Part shown: positions 34,571-44,459 of the stretch, piece after piece
How positions within the stretch are numbered: the stretch's first letter is position 1
Layout: every line of letters begins with the position of its first letter
From: Dyadobacter linearis
GTDB lineage: Bacteria; Bacteroidota; Bacteroidia; Cytophagales; Spirosomataceae
Reading direction: 5' to 3'
Assembly (NCBI RefSeq): GCF_907165045.1
Contig: NZ_CAJRAU010000005.1
Span: forward strand, 372,001 to 436,000
Length of the DNA stretch: 64,000 nt
Program-made: the position numbers and the translations under genes
Notes under the pieces: model-generated
Seen by the model: only the letters and a program-made list of their open reading frames with translations
What the model was told of the DNA's origin: nothing
Database searches by the model: none

Positions 34571-36070
34571 ATGTCCAAATATATCGCCGCTATTGACCAG
34601 GGTACTACCAGCACACGCTGCATTCTTTTCGACCACAGTGGAAATATCATTTCTGTCGGGCAAAAAGAGCACGAGCAAATTTACCCGCAGCCGGGCTGGG
34701 TGGAACATAATCCCGTTGAGATTTGGAAAAATACACTGGAAGTGATCGCAATAGCAAGGATCAATGCATCGGCGACGGCGGCGGATATTGCGGCGATCGG
34801 TATTACCAACCAGCGCGAAACGACGGTTGTTTGGAACAAAAGAACAGGAAAACCTTACTATAACGCGCTCGTTTGGCAGGATACGAGAACGACGGAACTG
34901 GTCGCCAAATACGAGCGGGAAGGCGGCCTGAACCAGTTCAGGGATATTACCGGCCTGCCGGTTTCAACCTATTTCAGCGGTTTGAAATTGAAGTGGCTGC
35001 TCGATAATGTAGAAGGATTGCGGGAAGATGCAGAAAAGGGCGAGGCGCTTTTTGGAAACATCGATACATTCCTGATCTGGCATTTGACGGGAAGCACGCA
35101 AAGCGGCATTCACGTGACCGACGTGTCGAATGCAAGTCGCACGCAGCTCATGAACCTGCGCACTTTGCAGTGGGACGCGAGCATGCTGGAAGCTTACCAA
35201 ATCCCCGAAAAAATGCTGCCCGCCATTAAAAGCAGTAGCGAAGTGTACGGTCACGTGACCAACGAAATTCTGCCTGGTGTACCTGTCGCCGGCGACCTCG
35301 GCGATCAGCACGCCGCATTGGTTGGACAAACCTGCTTTGAGCCGGGAATGGCTAAAAATACGTATGGTACCGGCTGTTTTTTGGTGATGAATACAGGGAA
35401 TGAGCTCAAAACTTCGGAAAACGGATTGCTTACTACCATATCCTATCAGTTTGGTAATCAGCCGGTTCAATATGCATTGGAAGGTAGCGTGGCGGTAACA
35501 GGCGCGCTGGTGCAGTGGGTTAGGGATAATTTAGGATTGATCAAAAACAGCAGTGAAATTGAAAGTCTGGCCAAAACCGTGGAAGACAACGGAGGCGCCT
35601 ATTTCGTCCCCGCATTCTCCGGACTTTACGCACCTTACTGGCGAAACGACGCGCGCGGCGTGATCGCCGGGCTGACCAGGTATGTCAACAAAGGCCACAT
35701 TGCCAGGGCAGTTTTGGAAGCAACCGCCTACCAGACCGTGGACGTCGTACGCGCCATGGAACAGGATTCAGGTATCGAGCTCGCTTCACTTCGAGTAGAC
35801 GGCGGAATGGTTTCGAACCAGTTACTAATGCAATTTCAATCCGATATACTTAATACCCAGGTAGTTTCCCCGGCCGTAGCCGAAACGACCGCATTAGGAG
35901 CCGCCTACGCCGCCGGACTAGCAGTAGGCTATTGGAAAAACACCGAAGAACTGAAACGCAACTGGGCAATAGCGCATACGTGGAATCCGGATATGGAAGA
36001 GGAAACACGTAGCAGATTCTACAAAGGATGGCAAAAAGCTGTTACGAAGTCCTACGACTGGATGGAATGA
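34571..36070 (+). CDS. glpK: Glycerol kinase
   Basis: 499 residues, standard length. It phosphorylates glycerol to glycerol-3-phosphate. Marks: [16 protein letters not shown] (phosphate-1), [23 protein letters not shown], the [13 protein letters not shown] region, and [16 protein letters not shown] and [19 protein letters not shown] near the end. No glpF or glpD is adjacent, so it is probably regulated separately from the rest of glycerol use. Confidence 0.97.
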   Translation: MSKYIAAIDQGTTSTRCILFDHSGNIISVGQKEHEQIYPQPGWVEHNPVEIWKNTLEVIAIARINASATAADIAAIGITNQRETTVVWNKRTGKPYYNALVWQDTRTTELVAKYEREGGLNQFRDITGLPVSTYFSGLKLKWLLDNVEGLREDAEKGEALFGNIDTFLIWHLTGSTQSGIHVTDVSNASRTQLMNLRTLQWDASMLEAYQIPEKMLPAIKSSSEVYGHVTNEILPGVPVAGDLGDQHAALVGQTCFEPGMAKNTYGTGCFLVMNTGNELKTSENGLLTTISYQFGNQPVQYALEGSVAVTGALVQWVRDNLGLIKNSSEIESLAKTVEDNGGAYFVPAFSGLYAPYWRNDARGVIAGLTRYVNKGHIARAVLEATAYQTVDVVRAMEQDSGIELASLRVDGGMVSNQLLMQFQSDILNTQVVSPAVAETTALGAAYAAGLAVGYWKNTEELKRNWAIAHTWNPDMEEETRSRFYKGWQKAVTKSYDWME

Positions 36071-36119
36071 TCCGGGGCGAAACCCAGACTTTTTATAATC
36101 TTTCCAAACAACTGCCTTT

Positions 36120-36151
36120 CTTGCGCTATGTGGGCTTATGGCGTAACTTCG
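36120..36151 (+). promoter_or_regulatory. Candidate promoter for exonuclease gene
   Basis: CTTG, 20 bases, TAACTTCG: one mismatch in each box against the Bacteroidota consensus, ending 27 bases before the ATG at 36179. Confidence 0.35.
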
Positions 36152-36178
36152 GGTCGCTAAATAAATTAGAGTTGCCTT

Positions 36179-36988
36179 ATGCATACCCTCCATCTGAAAA
36201 AGCCCCTCGCTTTTTTTGATCTTGAGACCACGGGAGTCAATATTTGTCGGGACCGGATTGTGGAAATATCAGTGGTCAAAGCTTTGGTGAATGGAGAAAC
36301 CGAGATCCGTACCAGGAGAATCAATCCTGAAATGCCGATCCCGCTTGAAAGCAGCCTGATCCACGGGATATACGACGAGGACGTAAAGGATTCTCCGACT
36401 TTCAAAAGCATTGCCAAAAATCTCTCGACATTTCTTGATGGTTGTGACCTCGCCGGGTTTAACAGCAATAGGTTTGATATTCCAATGCTGGTAGAAGAAT
36501 TCCTGCGTGTAGGTGTCGATTTCGATGTTAAAAATCGGAAAATGGTTGATGCACAGCGCATTTATCACATGATGGAGCCTCGTAACCTGGCAGCTGCTTA
36601 CAAATTTTATTGCGGCAAAACGCTCGAAAATGCGCACAGTGCCGAAGCAGATACGATCGCTACTTTCGAAGTATTGCAAGGTCAGATCGCTAAGTATGAA
36701 GGTGTTATCATCACAGACAGTCACGGGAAAGAAACCGAGCCGATCAAAAATGACGTCGGCGCGCTGCACGACCTGACTGCCTCCCGTGTGATCGATTTCG
36801 CGGGCAGAATGGTGTTCAATGATAAGGGCGAAGAGGTTTTCAATTTCGGGAAACACAATGGTAAAAAAGTGGTGGATATCCTCAAAAATGAACCTTCTTT
36901 CTTTGACTGGATGATGAAAGGCGAATTCCCGCTGGACACCAAGCGGAAACTGACAGAGATCAAGCTGAGAGGACTTACCCAGCGCTGA
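36179..36988 (+). CDS. DEDDh 3'-5' exonuclease (DnaQ-like) with C-terminal DUF3820-like domain
   Basis: 269 residues. The exonuclease domain (about 8-180) has FFDLETTGV (Asp14, Glu16), the GFNSNRFDIPML motif with the next Asp, and the AHSAEADTIATFEVL motif with His and Asp, so the DEDDh set looks complete. Residues about 215-260 (VFNFGKHNGKKVVDILKNEPSFFDWMM) resemble DUF3820-type modules with an FGKxxGK pattern. It is a stand-alone proofreading-like or RNA/DNA trimming nuclease rather than a PolIII epsilon subunit, by length. It stands between glpK and nuoK. Confidence 0.85.
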   Translation: MHTLHLKKPLAFFDLETTGVNICRDRIVEISVVKALVNGETEIRTRRINPEMPIPLESSLIHGIYDEDVKDSPTFKSIAKNLSTFLDGCDLAGFNSNRFDIPMLVEEFLRVGVDFDVKNRKMVDAQRIYHMMEPRNLAAAYKFYCGKTLENAHSAEADTIATFEVLQGQIAKYEGVIITDSHGKETEPIKNDVGALHDLTASRVIDFAGRMVFNDKGEEVFNFGKHNGKKVVDILKNEPSFFDWMMKGEFPLDTKRKLTEIKLRGLTQR

Positions 36989-37006
36989 GATAAACTTTCG
37001 AACTGG

Positions 37007-37037
37007 TTTGAGTAAGTAGTATTTATACCTATTTTTG
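37007..37037 (+). promoter_or_regulatory. Promoter of the nuoKLMN cluster
   Basis: TTTG at 37007-37010, 19 bases, TATTTTTG at 37030-37037: a full match to the Bacteroidota primary sigma consensus TTTG-N19-TAnnTTTG, 54 bases before the nuoK ATG. It is the best promoter match in the window and shows that the cluster can start here without nuoA-J. Confidence 0.7.
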
Positions 37038-37090
37038 CCGGAAATCTATTTTTGAATATTTAACAGAATATCCTATAAGGTAAATCTGAT

Positions 37091-37444
37091 ATGATTCCAA
37101 ACCCTAATATTCCAGAGGTTAGCATACCGTCGGTTATTCAAAATATCCCTCTTCAACATTACCTGATCCTCAGTACTTTACTCTTCGTGATTGGTATCAT
37201 CGGAGTTCTCACCAGAAGAAACGCGATCATCATTTTCATGTCTGTGGAGCTGATGCTGAATGCGGCCAACCTGTTGTTGATCGCCTTTTCTTCTTACAGA
37301 TCAGATCCTTCCGGTCAGGTTTTCGTATTCTTTATTATGGCCGTCGCCGCCGCCGAAGTAGCTGTGGGACTTGCTATTATCGTAATGATTTACCGCAATA
37401 CCCGAAATACAGATATTGGTTTTCTCAATAAATTGAAGTGGTAG
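37091..37444 (+). CDS. nuoK: NADH-quinone oxidoreductase subunit K
   Basis: 117 residues, three membrane helices. [30 protein letters not shown] contains the conserved Glu of the proton channel, and [19 protein letters not shown] the second one. The N-terminus is about 15 residues longer than E. coli NuoK (100 aa). It belongs to the membrane arm of complex I, with L, M and N following at 20, 47 and 8 base gaps. Confidence 0.96.
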   Translation: MIPNPNIPEVSIPSVIQNIPLQHYLILSTLLFVIGIIGVLTRRNAIIIFMSVELMLNAANLLLIAFSSYRSDPSGQVFVFFIMAVAAAEVAVGLAIIVMIYRNTRNTDIGFLNKLKW

Positions 37445-37464
37445 GTTTCCACCTGTAAATAATT

Positions 37465-39381
37465 ATGTCTGCATCATTACTCATCCTGATTCCGCTATTG
37501 CCGCTCATCGGCTTTCTGATCAATGGAATCGGATTTAAAACAATACCCAAAGGAGCTGTCGGAATAATTGGCACGCTGGCTGTTGTGGCCAGTTTCGTTA
37601 TTTCGGTCATGACTTTCAACGATTTCGTCGCATCCGGAAGTCAGCCCCTCGTGGTTCCACTCTTCGAATGGATTACAGTTGGCGACCTGCGCATTCCCTT
37701 TTCATTCCAGATCGATCAGCTGTCATTGCTAATGCTGATGATCATCACGGGCGTAGGTTCGCTGATCCATATTTATTCGATCGGCTACATGCACCACGAC
37801 GAAGGTTTTGGCAAGTTTTTCGCTTACCTCAACCTGTTTTTGTTCTTCATGCTTTTGCTGGTGCTCGGGTCCAATTATGTGATCATGTTTATCGGCTGGG
37901 AAGGTGTCGGATTGTGTTCATATCTGCTAATCGGGTTTTGGAATAAAAACACAAACTACAACAACACCGCCCGCAAGGCATTCATTATGAACCGTGTAGG
38001 TGACCTTGGCTTTCTGCTAGGCATTTTCACGATCATCGCCACTTTCGGTTCGGTTGAATACACGGAAGTATTCGCACAGGCCAGCAGCTTTTCGCTGGAA
38101 GATCCCGTAATCGTTACAATTTGCCTCTTCCTATTTATTGGGGCAATGGGTAAATCTGCACAAATTCCATTGTACACCTGGCTGCCCGATGCAATGGCCG
38201 GACCAACGCCCGTTTCCGCATTGATCCACGCCGCTACGATGGTTACAGCTGGAATTTATATGGTGATCCGCTCCAACGTCCTCTATTCGCTTGCGCCTTC
38301 CGCACTGGAAATCGTGGGTATTATAGGTGGTTTGACGGCGATCTTTGCAGCGTCAATTGGTCTTTTACAAAATGACATTAAGAAAGTACTGGCCTATTCG
38401 ACTGTAAGTCAGCTGGGTTATATGTTCATGGGCCTTGGCGCAATGGCGTATTCGGCTTCCATGTTCCACGTAATTACCCACGCGTTCTTCAAAGCATTAC
38501 TTTTCCTCGGCGCGGGTAGCGTGATCCACGCGATGTCCGACGAGCAGGATATCCGAAATATGGGCGGGCTGCGCAAAAAGCTGCCGATCACGTTCATTAC
38601 GTTCCTGATTGCAACAATTGCAATTGCAGGTATTCCACCATTTGCAGGGTTTTTCTCCAAAGATGAGATCCTTGCCCACGTATTTGAGCACAACAAATTG
38701 CTTTGGGTAATCGGTGTGATCGGATCGCTGATGACTTCCTTTTATATGTTCCGCCTGCTCTTCCTTACCTTTTTTGGAAACTTTCGTGGTACGCACGAAC
38801 AGGAACATCATTTACACGAGTCACCTGCTTCCATGACGATTCCGCTCGTTATCCTGGCTGTACTTTCGGCAGTTGGAGGCTTTATCGGAGTGCCTGAGGC
38901 TTTGCACGGAAGCCACCATTTGGCAGAATTCATGAGCCCGCTTTACGATGCTGCCCGGCAGGCCAATCCAGCCGGTTTTGAACCAACTACTCTTTCACAT
39001 TCCGAAGAATACCTGCTAATGGGCGTTTCAGTAGCTGTCGCATTGATTTCGGCGGTGGTAGCGTATGTAATGTACGTTCAGAAAGCTTCTGTACCTGCGC
39101 CTGACTCGGCCGAAAAATCCGGCTTGCAGCGACTGGTTTACAACAAGTATTACGTGGACGAATTGTATGATAATGTTTTTGTCAAATCAACCAAAACACT
39201 GTCGAATATCCTGTACAGTTTTGGTGAATTTTTCATTGACCTGTTTGTAAATGCGGCTGTAAGGCTGACCAGCTTCTCTGCCAAAATGCTTAGAAAAACG
39301 CAAACCGGCTCGACTGGCGACTACGTTTTTGCAATGGTACTGGGAATCGTCGCGATCCTTTTCTGGAAGCTTTTACTTTGA
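37465..39381 (+). CDS. nuoL: NADH-quinone oxidoreductase subunit L
   Basis: 638 residues, many membrane helices, the terminal antiporter-like subunit with the lateral helix at its C-terminus. GWEGVGLCSYLLIGFW holds the conserved Glu, and WLPDAMAGPTPVSALIHAATMVTAG and YSTVSQLGYMF the Lys and His of the proton path. The C-terminal amphipathic helix corresponds to the last 150 residues. It pumps protons as part of complex I. Confidence 0.97.
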   Translation: MSASLLILIPLLPLIGFLINGIGFKTIPKGAVGIIGTLAVVASFVISVMTFNDFVASGSQPLVVPLFEWITVGDLRIPFSFQIDQLSLLMLMIITGVGSLIHIYSIGYMHHDEGFGKFFAYLNLFLFFMLLLVLGSNYVIMFIGWEGVGLCSYLLIGFWNKNTNYNNTARKAFIMNRVGDLGFLLGIFTIIATFGSVEYTEVFAQASSFSLEDPVIVTICLFLFIGAMGKSAQIPLYTWLPDAMAGPTPVSALIHAATMVTAGIYMVIRSNVLYSLAPSALEIVGIIGGLTAIFAASIGLLQNDIKKVLAYSTVSQLGYMFMGLGAMAYSASMFHVITHAFFKALLFLGAGSVIHAMSDEQDIRNMGGLRKKLPITFITFLIATIAIAGIPPFAGFFSKDEILAHVFEHNKLLWVIGVIGSLMTSFYMFRLLFLTFFGNFRGTHEQEHHLHESPASMTIPLVILAVLSAVGGFIGVPEALHGSHHLAEFMSPLYDAARQANPAGFEPTTLSHSEEYLLMGVSVAVALISAVVAYVMYVQKASVPAPDSAEKSGLQRLVYNKYYVDELYDNVFVKSTKTLSNILYSFGEFFIDLFVNAAVRLTSFSAKMLRKTQTGSTGDYVFAMVLGIVAILFWKLLL

Positions 39382-39428
39382 TTTATTAACATCCGTTCAC
39401 CATTCACTGCTGACCGTTGACTTAAAAT

Positions 39429-40877
39429 ATGCTTACTCTTCTTTTAATACTTTTACCGATTGCGGCAGGAATTATTACTCTCTTGTCAGGGGAGCGTCTC
39501 GCCAAACAGGTTGCACTGATCGGCGGGCTTGCATCGCTTGGTCTGGCAATATTTGTGTGGCAGCAATTTGATCCGATGGCAGGTACGCAGTTCGGTTTCA
39601 AATATGCGTGGCTGGCAGCAAGCGGCATTTCATTCGCCGCTGGAATTGACGGTATCAGCCTGTTACTCGTGCTGTTAACTACTTTTCTGACACCACTGAT
39701 CATTCTTTCAGCATTCAAAAACACCTACAAATCCACCGCCACTTTCTATTCGCTGATCCTATTTATGGAATCGGCATTGATCGGGGTATTTACGGCTACT
39801 GACGCATTTCTATTCTATTTGTTCTTCGAAGCGGCGCTGATTCCGGTATATTTCCTTTCAGCAGTGTGGGGTGGCGAAAATCGTTTGAAAGTCACATTCA
39901 AATTTTTCATTTACACCATTTTCGGGAGTCTGTTCATGCTCGTTGCGCTGGTTTACTTATACTACCAGACTCCCGGCACGCATTCATCGGAAATCACTGA
40001 GTTTTACAGACTGCAACTTACCCCCGGCGTACAAGGATTTATTTTCTGGGCATTCTTCATCGCTTTTGCGATCAAAATGCCTCTCTTCCCTTTTCACACC
40101 TGGCAGCCAGATACTTATACAGAATCCCCTACGCCGGCTACCATGTTGCTTTCGGGTATTATGTTAAAAATGGGGGTTTATGGTCTGATCCGCTTTTTGC
40201 TCCCTATTGTTCCTTCGGGAATGGAAAACTGGGGTTTAATGGCTATGATCCTTTCCGTAATCGGAATTATCTACGGCTCTATCATCGCGATCCAGCAAAG
40301 TGATATGAAACGCCTCATAGCCTATTCATCGTTTGCTCACGTGGGCTTAATGGCCGCAGGTGTTTTCTCTTCTTCTTTAAATGGTTTGCAAGGCGCGCTG
40401 ATACAAATGCTTGCGCACGGGATCAATGTAATAGGGCTTTTCTTTATTGTTGATATTATTTATTCCAGAACAAAAACACGCTATCTGGATCAGCTAGGCG
40501 GCATTTCGCAGACTTCGCCGCATTTGAGCGTATACTTTATGATCCTGCTGCTTGGTAGCGTGGCACTTCCGCTTACCAATGGTTTTGTGGGTGAATTCTT
40601 GCTGCTTTCAAGCGTTTTTCAATACGATGCGATACTAGGAGCAATCGCCGGTCTCACGATCATTTTAGGCTCTGTTTATATGCTGCGGCTTTTTCAGAAA
40701 TCCATGTTTGGGCCGAAGTCGAAGTGGGTGGAAGGTTTTCAGGACCTGACCGCCAGCGAGCGCGCTGTTCTTTTGCCTTTAATTATCATGGTTTTCTGGA
40801 TCGGTATCTATCCAAGTACATTTCTGAAACTAACCGAACCTGCTGTAAGTCAACTTTTACAACTGGTAAATAACTAA
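39429..40877 (+). CDS. nuoM: NADH-quinone oxidoreductase subunit M
   Basis: 482 residues, antiporter-like with about 13-14 helices. Typical parts are FFEAALIPVYFLSAVWGGENRLKV (conserved Glu), MPLFPFHTWQPDTYTESPTPATMLLSG and LIAYSSFAHVGLMAAG. It is a proton-pumping subunit of complex I between L and N in the membrane arm. Confidence 0.97.
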   Translation: MLTLLLILLPIAAGIITLLSGERLAKQVALIGGLASLGLAIFVWQQFDPMAGTQFGFKYAWLAASGISFAAGIDGISLLLVLLTTFLTPLIILSAFKNTYKSTATFYSLILFMESALIGVFTATDAFLFYLFFEAALIPVYFLSAVWGGENRLKVTFKFFIYTIFGSLFMLVALVYLYYQTPGTHSSEITEFYRLQLTPGVQGFIFWAFFIAFAIKMPLFPFHTWQPDTYTESPTPATMLLSGIMLKMGVYGLIRFLLPIVPSGMENWGLMAMILSVIGIIYGSIIAIQQSDMKRLIAYSSFAHVGLMAAGVFSSSLNGLQGALIQMLAHGINVIGLFFIVDIIYSRTKTRYLDQLGGISQTSPHLSVYFMILLLGSVALPLTNGFVGEFLLLSSVFQYDAILGAIAGLTIILGSVYMLRLFQKSMFGPKSKWVEGFQDLTASERAVLLPLIIMVFWIGIYPSTFLKLTEPAVSQLLQLVNN

Positions 40878-40885
40878 GTATAAAT

Positions 40886-42283
40886 ATGTACCCCATTGTT
40901 TTATTATCATTTTTTGGAATCGTAACGCTCTTTCTGGGCTTTTCGAAATCAAAGAATATTCTTCTCCCGGCTACGCTGCTTTTCCTGATCATTGCCCTGG
41001 CCGGCAACTTTCTGGAATGGAACAAGGGACCATTATTGTACTTCTACGATATGCTTCGGGTGGATAATGTCACCCTTGCTTTTAACGGAATTATACTATT
41101 ATCGGCTTTCATGATCTTCGCCATTTCCGGCGGTTTTCAGGATAATCCTGATTCAGAGCCTGCCGAATATTTTGGTTTGATGCTGTTCTCACTGGTAGGC
41201 GCATTGATGATGGTGGGTTTCCAGCATCTGATCATGCTGTTTATTGGTGTTGAGATACTGTCTGTCGCGATGTATGTGCTCACCGGAAGCAACAAGCGTA
41301 ACCTGCGCTCCAATGAAGCTGCATTGAAATACTTCCTGATGGGCGCGTTTGCGACAGGATTTATGCTTTTCGGAATTACGTTGCTTTACGGCGCGACCGG
41401 CTCTTTCAAACTTGAACAAATTCAGGGATTTGCCTCTAATATGCAGGTAGGTTCGGAATCATATATCCTCTACGCCGGCTTGCTTTTGCTGTTGATCGGT
41501 ATGCTTTTCAAAGTCTCAGCAGCGCCGTTCCACTTCTGGACTCCTGATGTATACGAAGGCGCGCCGACGATCTTTACAACTTTCATGTCGACGGTTGTTA
41601 AAACAGCAGGTTTCGCTGCCTTGTTCAGACTTTTAAGCGGATCTTTCACCGGAGTATACGGTTTCTGGTGGATTGTTATTGCAGCGATCGCGGTACTTAC
41701 CCTGCTTGTCGGAAACATTGGTGCAACCAGCCAGAACAGTTTCAAGAGAATGCTCGCCTATTCGGGTATTTCGCACGCAGGTTACCTGCTTATTGCATTA
41801 ACTGCATTAAGCAAGCCTTCGCAAAACGCGATTATTTTCTATTCCCTTGCCTATTCACTTTCCACGATCTGCGCATTTGGGGTATTAATGTTGGTCTCAA
41901 AAGAGAAAACAATTGGAGGTCAGCCGAACGAATATTACGATGCATTCAACGGTTTGGCCAAACAAAACCCGCTTCTTGCATTTGTATTGACTGTTTCAAT
42001 GCTTTCACTGGCGGGTATCCCGTTAACAGCCGGCTTCTGGGGGAAATTTTTCATCTTCACAAGTGCTGCCGAGCGAGGGATTATTTGGATCACAGTTATA
42101 GCAGTTTTAATGTCGACGGTCGGTATTTACTATTATTTCCGGGTAATTATTTCTTCATATTTAAAAGAGGGTGATTTAGTAAAAATCCGCGTTGCGCCTT
42201 TCTATAAGGTCATTTTAGTACTCGCTACGTTCCTTACAATCCTGTTTGGCCTTGCCCCTGGTATATTCGAAGGACTAATTTAA
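40886..42283 (+). CDS. nuoN: NADH-quinone oxidoreductase subunit N
   Basis: 465 residues, antiporter-like. FIGVEILSVAMYVLTGSNKRNLRSNEAALKYFLMGAF, PFHFWTPDVYEGAPTIFTTFMS and MLAYSGISHAGYLLIAL are characteristic. It is the last gene of the cluster; a terminator at 42306-42336 follows. Confidence 0.97.
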   Translation: MYPIVLLSFFGIVTLFLGFSKSKNILLPATLLFLIIALAGNFLEWNKGPLLYFYDMLRVDNVTLAFNGIILLSAFMIFAISGGFQDNPDSEPAEYFGLMLFSLVGALMMVGFQHLIMLFIGVEILSVAMYVLTGSNKRNLRSNEAALKYFLMGAFATGFMLFGITLLYGATGSFKLEQIQGFASNMQVGSESYILYAGLLLLLIGMLFKVSAAPFHFWTPDVYEGAPTIFTTFMSTVVKTAGFAALFRLLSGSFTGVYGFWWIVIAAIAVLTLLVGNIGATSQNSFKRMLAYSGISHAGYLLIALTALSKPSQNAIIFYSLAYSLSTICAFGVLMLVSKEKTIGGQPNEYYDAFNGLAKQNPLLAFVLTVSMLSLAGIPLTAGFWGKFFIFTSAAERGIIWITVIAVLMSTVGIYYYFRVIISSYLKEGDLVKIRVAPFYKVILVLATFLTILFGLAPGIFEGLI

Positions 42284-42305
42284 AGCTACAATATTTACTT
42301 AGTAG

Positions 42306-42336
42306 AAAGAGCTGCACGATTTGCGGCTCTTTTTTT
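42306..42336 (+). terminator. nuoN terminator
   Basis: The stem AAAGAGC (42306-42312) pairs with GCTCTTT (42326-42332), with an inner GCA/TGC pairing, and runs into a T tract to 42336. It lies 23 bases after the nuoN stop. Confidence 0.8.
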
Positions 42337-42393
42337 GTTACCTCCATCCGCTTCTTGCGTCTCAACGATATTTCCGTACTAAAAATATCGTTG

Positions 42394-43554
42394 ATGAAAT
42401 CACCTGTTTCCAAAAAGTGCATAGACAGCAAGTCGGCTTTCGCCATTTTTTTGAAAAACCTATCCCGCGAGCCGATCTGTACTGATCATCAAAATTCCAC
42501 CAGCCAGATCGCAGACAAAAAAGTATTAATAACCGGAGCAGCCGGCTCGATCGGAAGTGAGCTGGCGACACAGCTTTGTGCCGCTTCGCCGGCGTTGCTG
42601 GTTTTGATCGACCAATCGGAAACTGCATTATTTGAGTTGGAAACGACAATAAGAAACGCATTCCCGGATATTCGAATCGAATTGTATGTAGCAGATATTA
42701 CGGATCTGAACAGAATGGAAAGGATTATTTCGGCAATGCGGCCCCATATTATTTTCCATGCTGCCGCTTACAAGCACGTTGCCGTGATGCAAAAACATCC
42801 TTATGAAGCATTGAAAGTCAATTTCTTTGGCACCAAAATACTGGCCGACCTGGCAGTAAAATATGCAGTAAGCTGCTTCCTGCTCGTTTCGACAGACAAA
42901 GCAGTGAGGCCGGCGAGTGTCATGGGCGCTACCAAGCGGCTCGCGGAGCTTTATATCCAGCATATTCACCCTACTTCACACAGTACAACCCGCTTTATCA
43001 CTACCAGATTCGGGAATGTACTCGGTTCTAGCGGCTCATTCACCAACATCCTGCAAAGCCAGATTGAAAAGGGAGGGCCGGTGACCATCACACACCCTTT
43101 CGCAACGCGCTATTTCATGACTTCCGCGGAAGCCTGCCAACTGGTACTGCACGCTTTCGCTACGGGTGAAAATGGCAATATTATGTTCTTCGATATGGGC
43201 GACCGCATTTCAATCGTCTCCATTGCAGAACAGATGGTCAGTGCATACGGATTGCTACCGCACAGAGATATCGAGATGATATTCACCGGATTACGCCCGG
43301 GGGAAAAGCTTCACGAAGACCTGCTGAATGATAATGAGACGGTTAAGCCAGGCAGCCATTCTAAAACAAGAATAGCTGTTTCTGAACAAGTTCCCGCAGC
43401 TGCTTTTGAAGAAGTAACTTCATTACTCGAAGACTTAATGCACCGTGGAACCGATTCACAAATCAGCGCCGCGCTACGATATGTGTTTGTTTATCTGTCT
43501 GGTCAGGCCAATGCGGTGAATTCTATATTGAAACATTCGCCAGTCAGGTCGTGA
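42394..43554 (+). CDS. Short CapD/FlaA1-type nucleotide-sugar dehydratase
   Basis: 386 residues from the ATG at 42394; a TTG at 42355 would add 13. It is an extended SDR of the polysaccharide-synthesis type: TGAAGSIGSEL (47-57), HAAAYKHVAVM, STDKAVRPASVMGATKRLAE (Met replaces the usual catalytic Tyr, with the Lys kept) and GLRPGEKLHEDLL. It probably converts UDP-GlcNAc to a 4-keto-6-deoxy sugar. The long family members (WbpM, CapD, about 600-650 aa) begin with four membrane helices; here only the linker remnant FLKNLSREPI remains, so this is the soluble FlaA1-like form or a truncated copy. No glycosyltransferase gene is adjacent. Confidence 0.85.
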   Translation: MKSPVSKKCIDSKSAFAIFLKNLSREPICTDHQNSTSQIADKKVLITGAAGSIGSELATQLCAASPALLVLIDQSETALFELETTIRNAFPDIRIELYVADITDLNRMERIISAMRPHIIFHAAAYKHVAVMQKHPYEALKVNFFGTKILADLAVKYAVSCFLLVSTDKAVRPASVMGATKRLAELYIQHIHPTSHSTTRFITTRFGNVLGSSGSFTNILQSQIEKGGPVTITHPFATRYFMTSAEACQLVLHAFATGENGNIMFFDMGDRISIVSIAEQMVSAYGLLPHRDIEMIFTGLRPGEKLHEDLLNDNETVKPGSHSKTRIAVSEQVPAAAFEEVTSLLEDLMHRGTDSQISAALRYVFVYLSGQANAVNSILKHSPVRS

Positions 43555-43556
43555 TA

Positions 43557-44459
43557 TTATTTCTGAGGTAGAATTCCATTCGTTTGCATCCAGTGCTTGC
43601 ACCTTCCAAACCATTCTTCGAAAGTTGGGACTTGCAAATACCCGTGTTCTCCTTTGGAATAAATGTGCAGATCGGACGGAATACCTTTGGCATTCAATGC
43701 TTCATAAAACTGAATACTATTTGAAATAGGAACCACGGTATCGTCGCCGGCGTGGGTGAGGTATGTCGGCGGAGTAGTGTTTTTCACCTGCAAGTCGTTG
43801 GAAAAATATCTTACTTTCTCCATTGTCGGAGACTGGCCCAGTAAGTTGGCGGCCGAACCTTTGTGACCAATTTTTTCAAGAAAGCTGATCACCGGATACA
43901 CCAATATCATGAAATCCGGGCGCAGACTTGTCTTTTTTGGATTATCTATAAAACTGCTGTCATAATGCGTACCGGCAGTTGCAGCAAGGTGCCCGCCCGC
44001 CGAGAAACCCATAATTCCGATCTTTTTCGGGTCAACTTTCCATTCCGCCGCATTTTCGCGTACAGTTTTAATAGCCTGCTGCGCGTCCTGCAACGGGCCG
44101 ATGGACTTATCCTTCATAATTTCGTCGGAAGGCAATCGATATTTTAAAACAATTGCAGCTACTCCGATTTTGTTGAGTTCTTTGGCAACCTGATACCCTT
44201 CCCGGTCGATCACCAGCACGCCATAACCACCTCCCGGACAAACAATTACTGCCGTCCCGTTTGCAATAGCAGGATCTGGTAAAAAGACTTTGATCGTCGG
44301 CTTGGAGACATTTCTTACTATAAAATCCTTGATCGTTTCCTGATCCGGCGCATTGGTCGCATTGGGGATCTTACCGGGATAAAGAGGCATTTCTTTTTGC
44401 GCCCGCGCCGCCGGTAGAACTGTTGAAAGTAAGATCAGAGCAAACAAAAGGCTTCTCAT
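43557..44459 (-). CDS. Exported alpha/beta-hydrolase esterase (acetyl-xylan-esterase-like)
   Basis: 300 residues from the ATG at 44459 (an earlier ATG at 44498 spoils the signal peptide). Signal MRSLLFALILLSTVLPAARA is followed by the hydrolase with oxyanion CPGGGYG, nucleophile Ser153 in GFSAGGHLA, THAGDDTVVP (Asp) and KGEHGY (His). It resembles the BD-FAE/Axe family that removes acetyl or feruloyl groups from plant polysaccharides. Substrate is inferred; no polysaccharide locus surrounds it. Confidence 0.87.
   Translation of the reverse strand: MRSLLFALILLSTVLPAARAQKEMPLYPGKIPNATNAPDQETIKDFIVRNVSKPTIKVFLPDPAIANGTAVIVCPGGGYGVLVIDREGYQVAKELNKIGVAAIVLKYRLPSDEIMKDKSIGPLQDAQQAIKTVRENAAEWKVDPKKIGIMGFSAGGHLAATAGTHYDSSFIDNPKKTSLRPDFMILVYPVISFLEKIGHKGSAANLLGQSPTMEKVRYFSNDLQVKNTTPPTYLTHAGDDTVVPISNSIQFYEALNAKGIPSDLHIYSKGEHGYLQVPTFEEWFGRCKHWMQTNGILPQK

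Noticed and set aside
42394..43554. Start of a capsule or O-antigen cluster
   Set aside because: Neighbours are nuoN and an esterase; no glycosyltransferase, flippase or polymerase gene is present.
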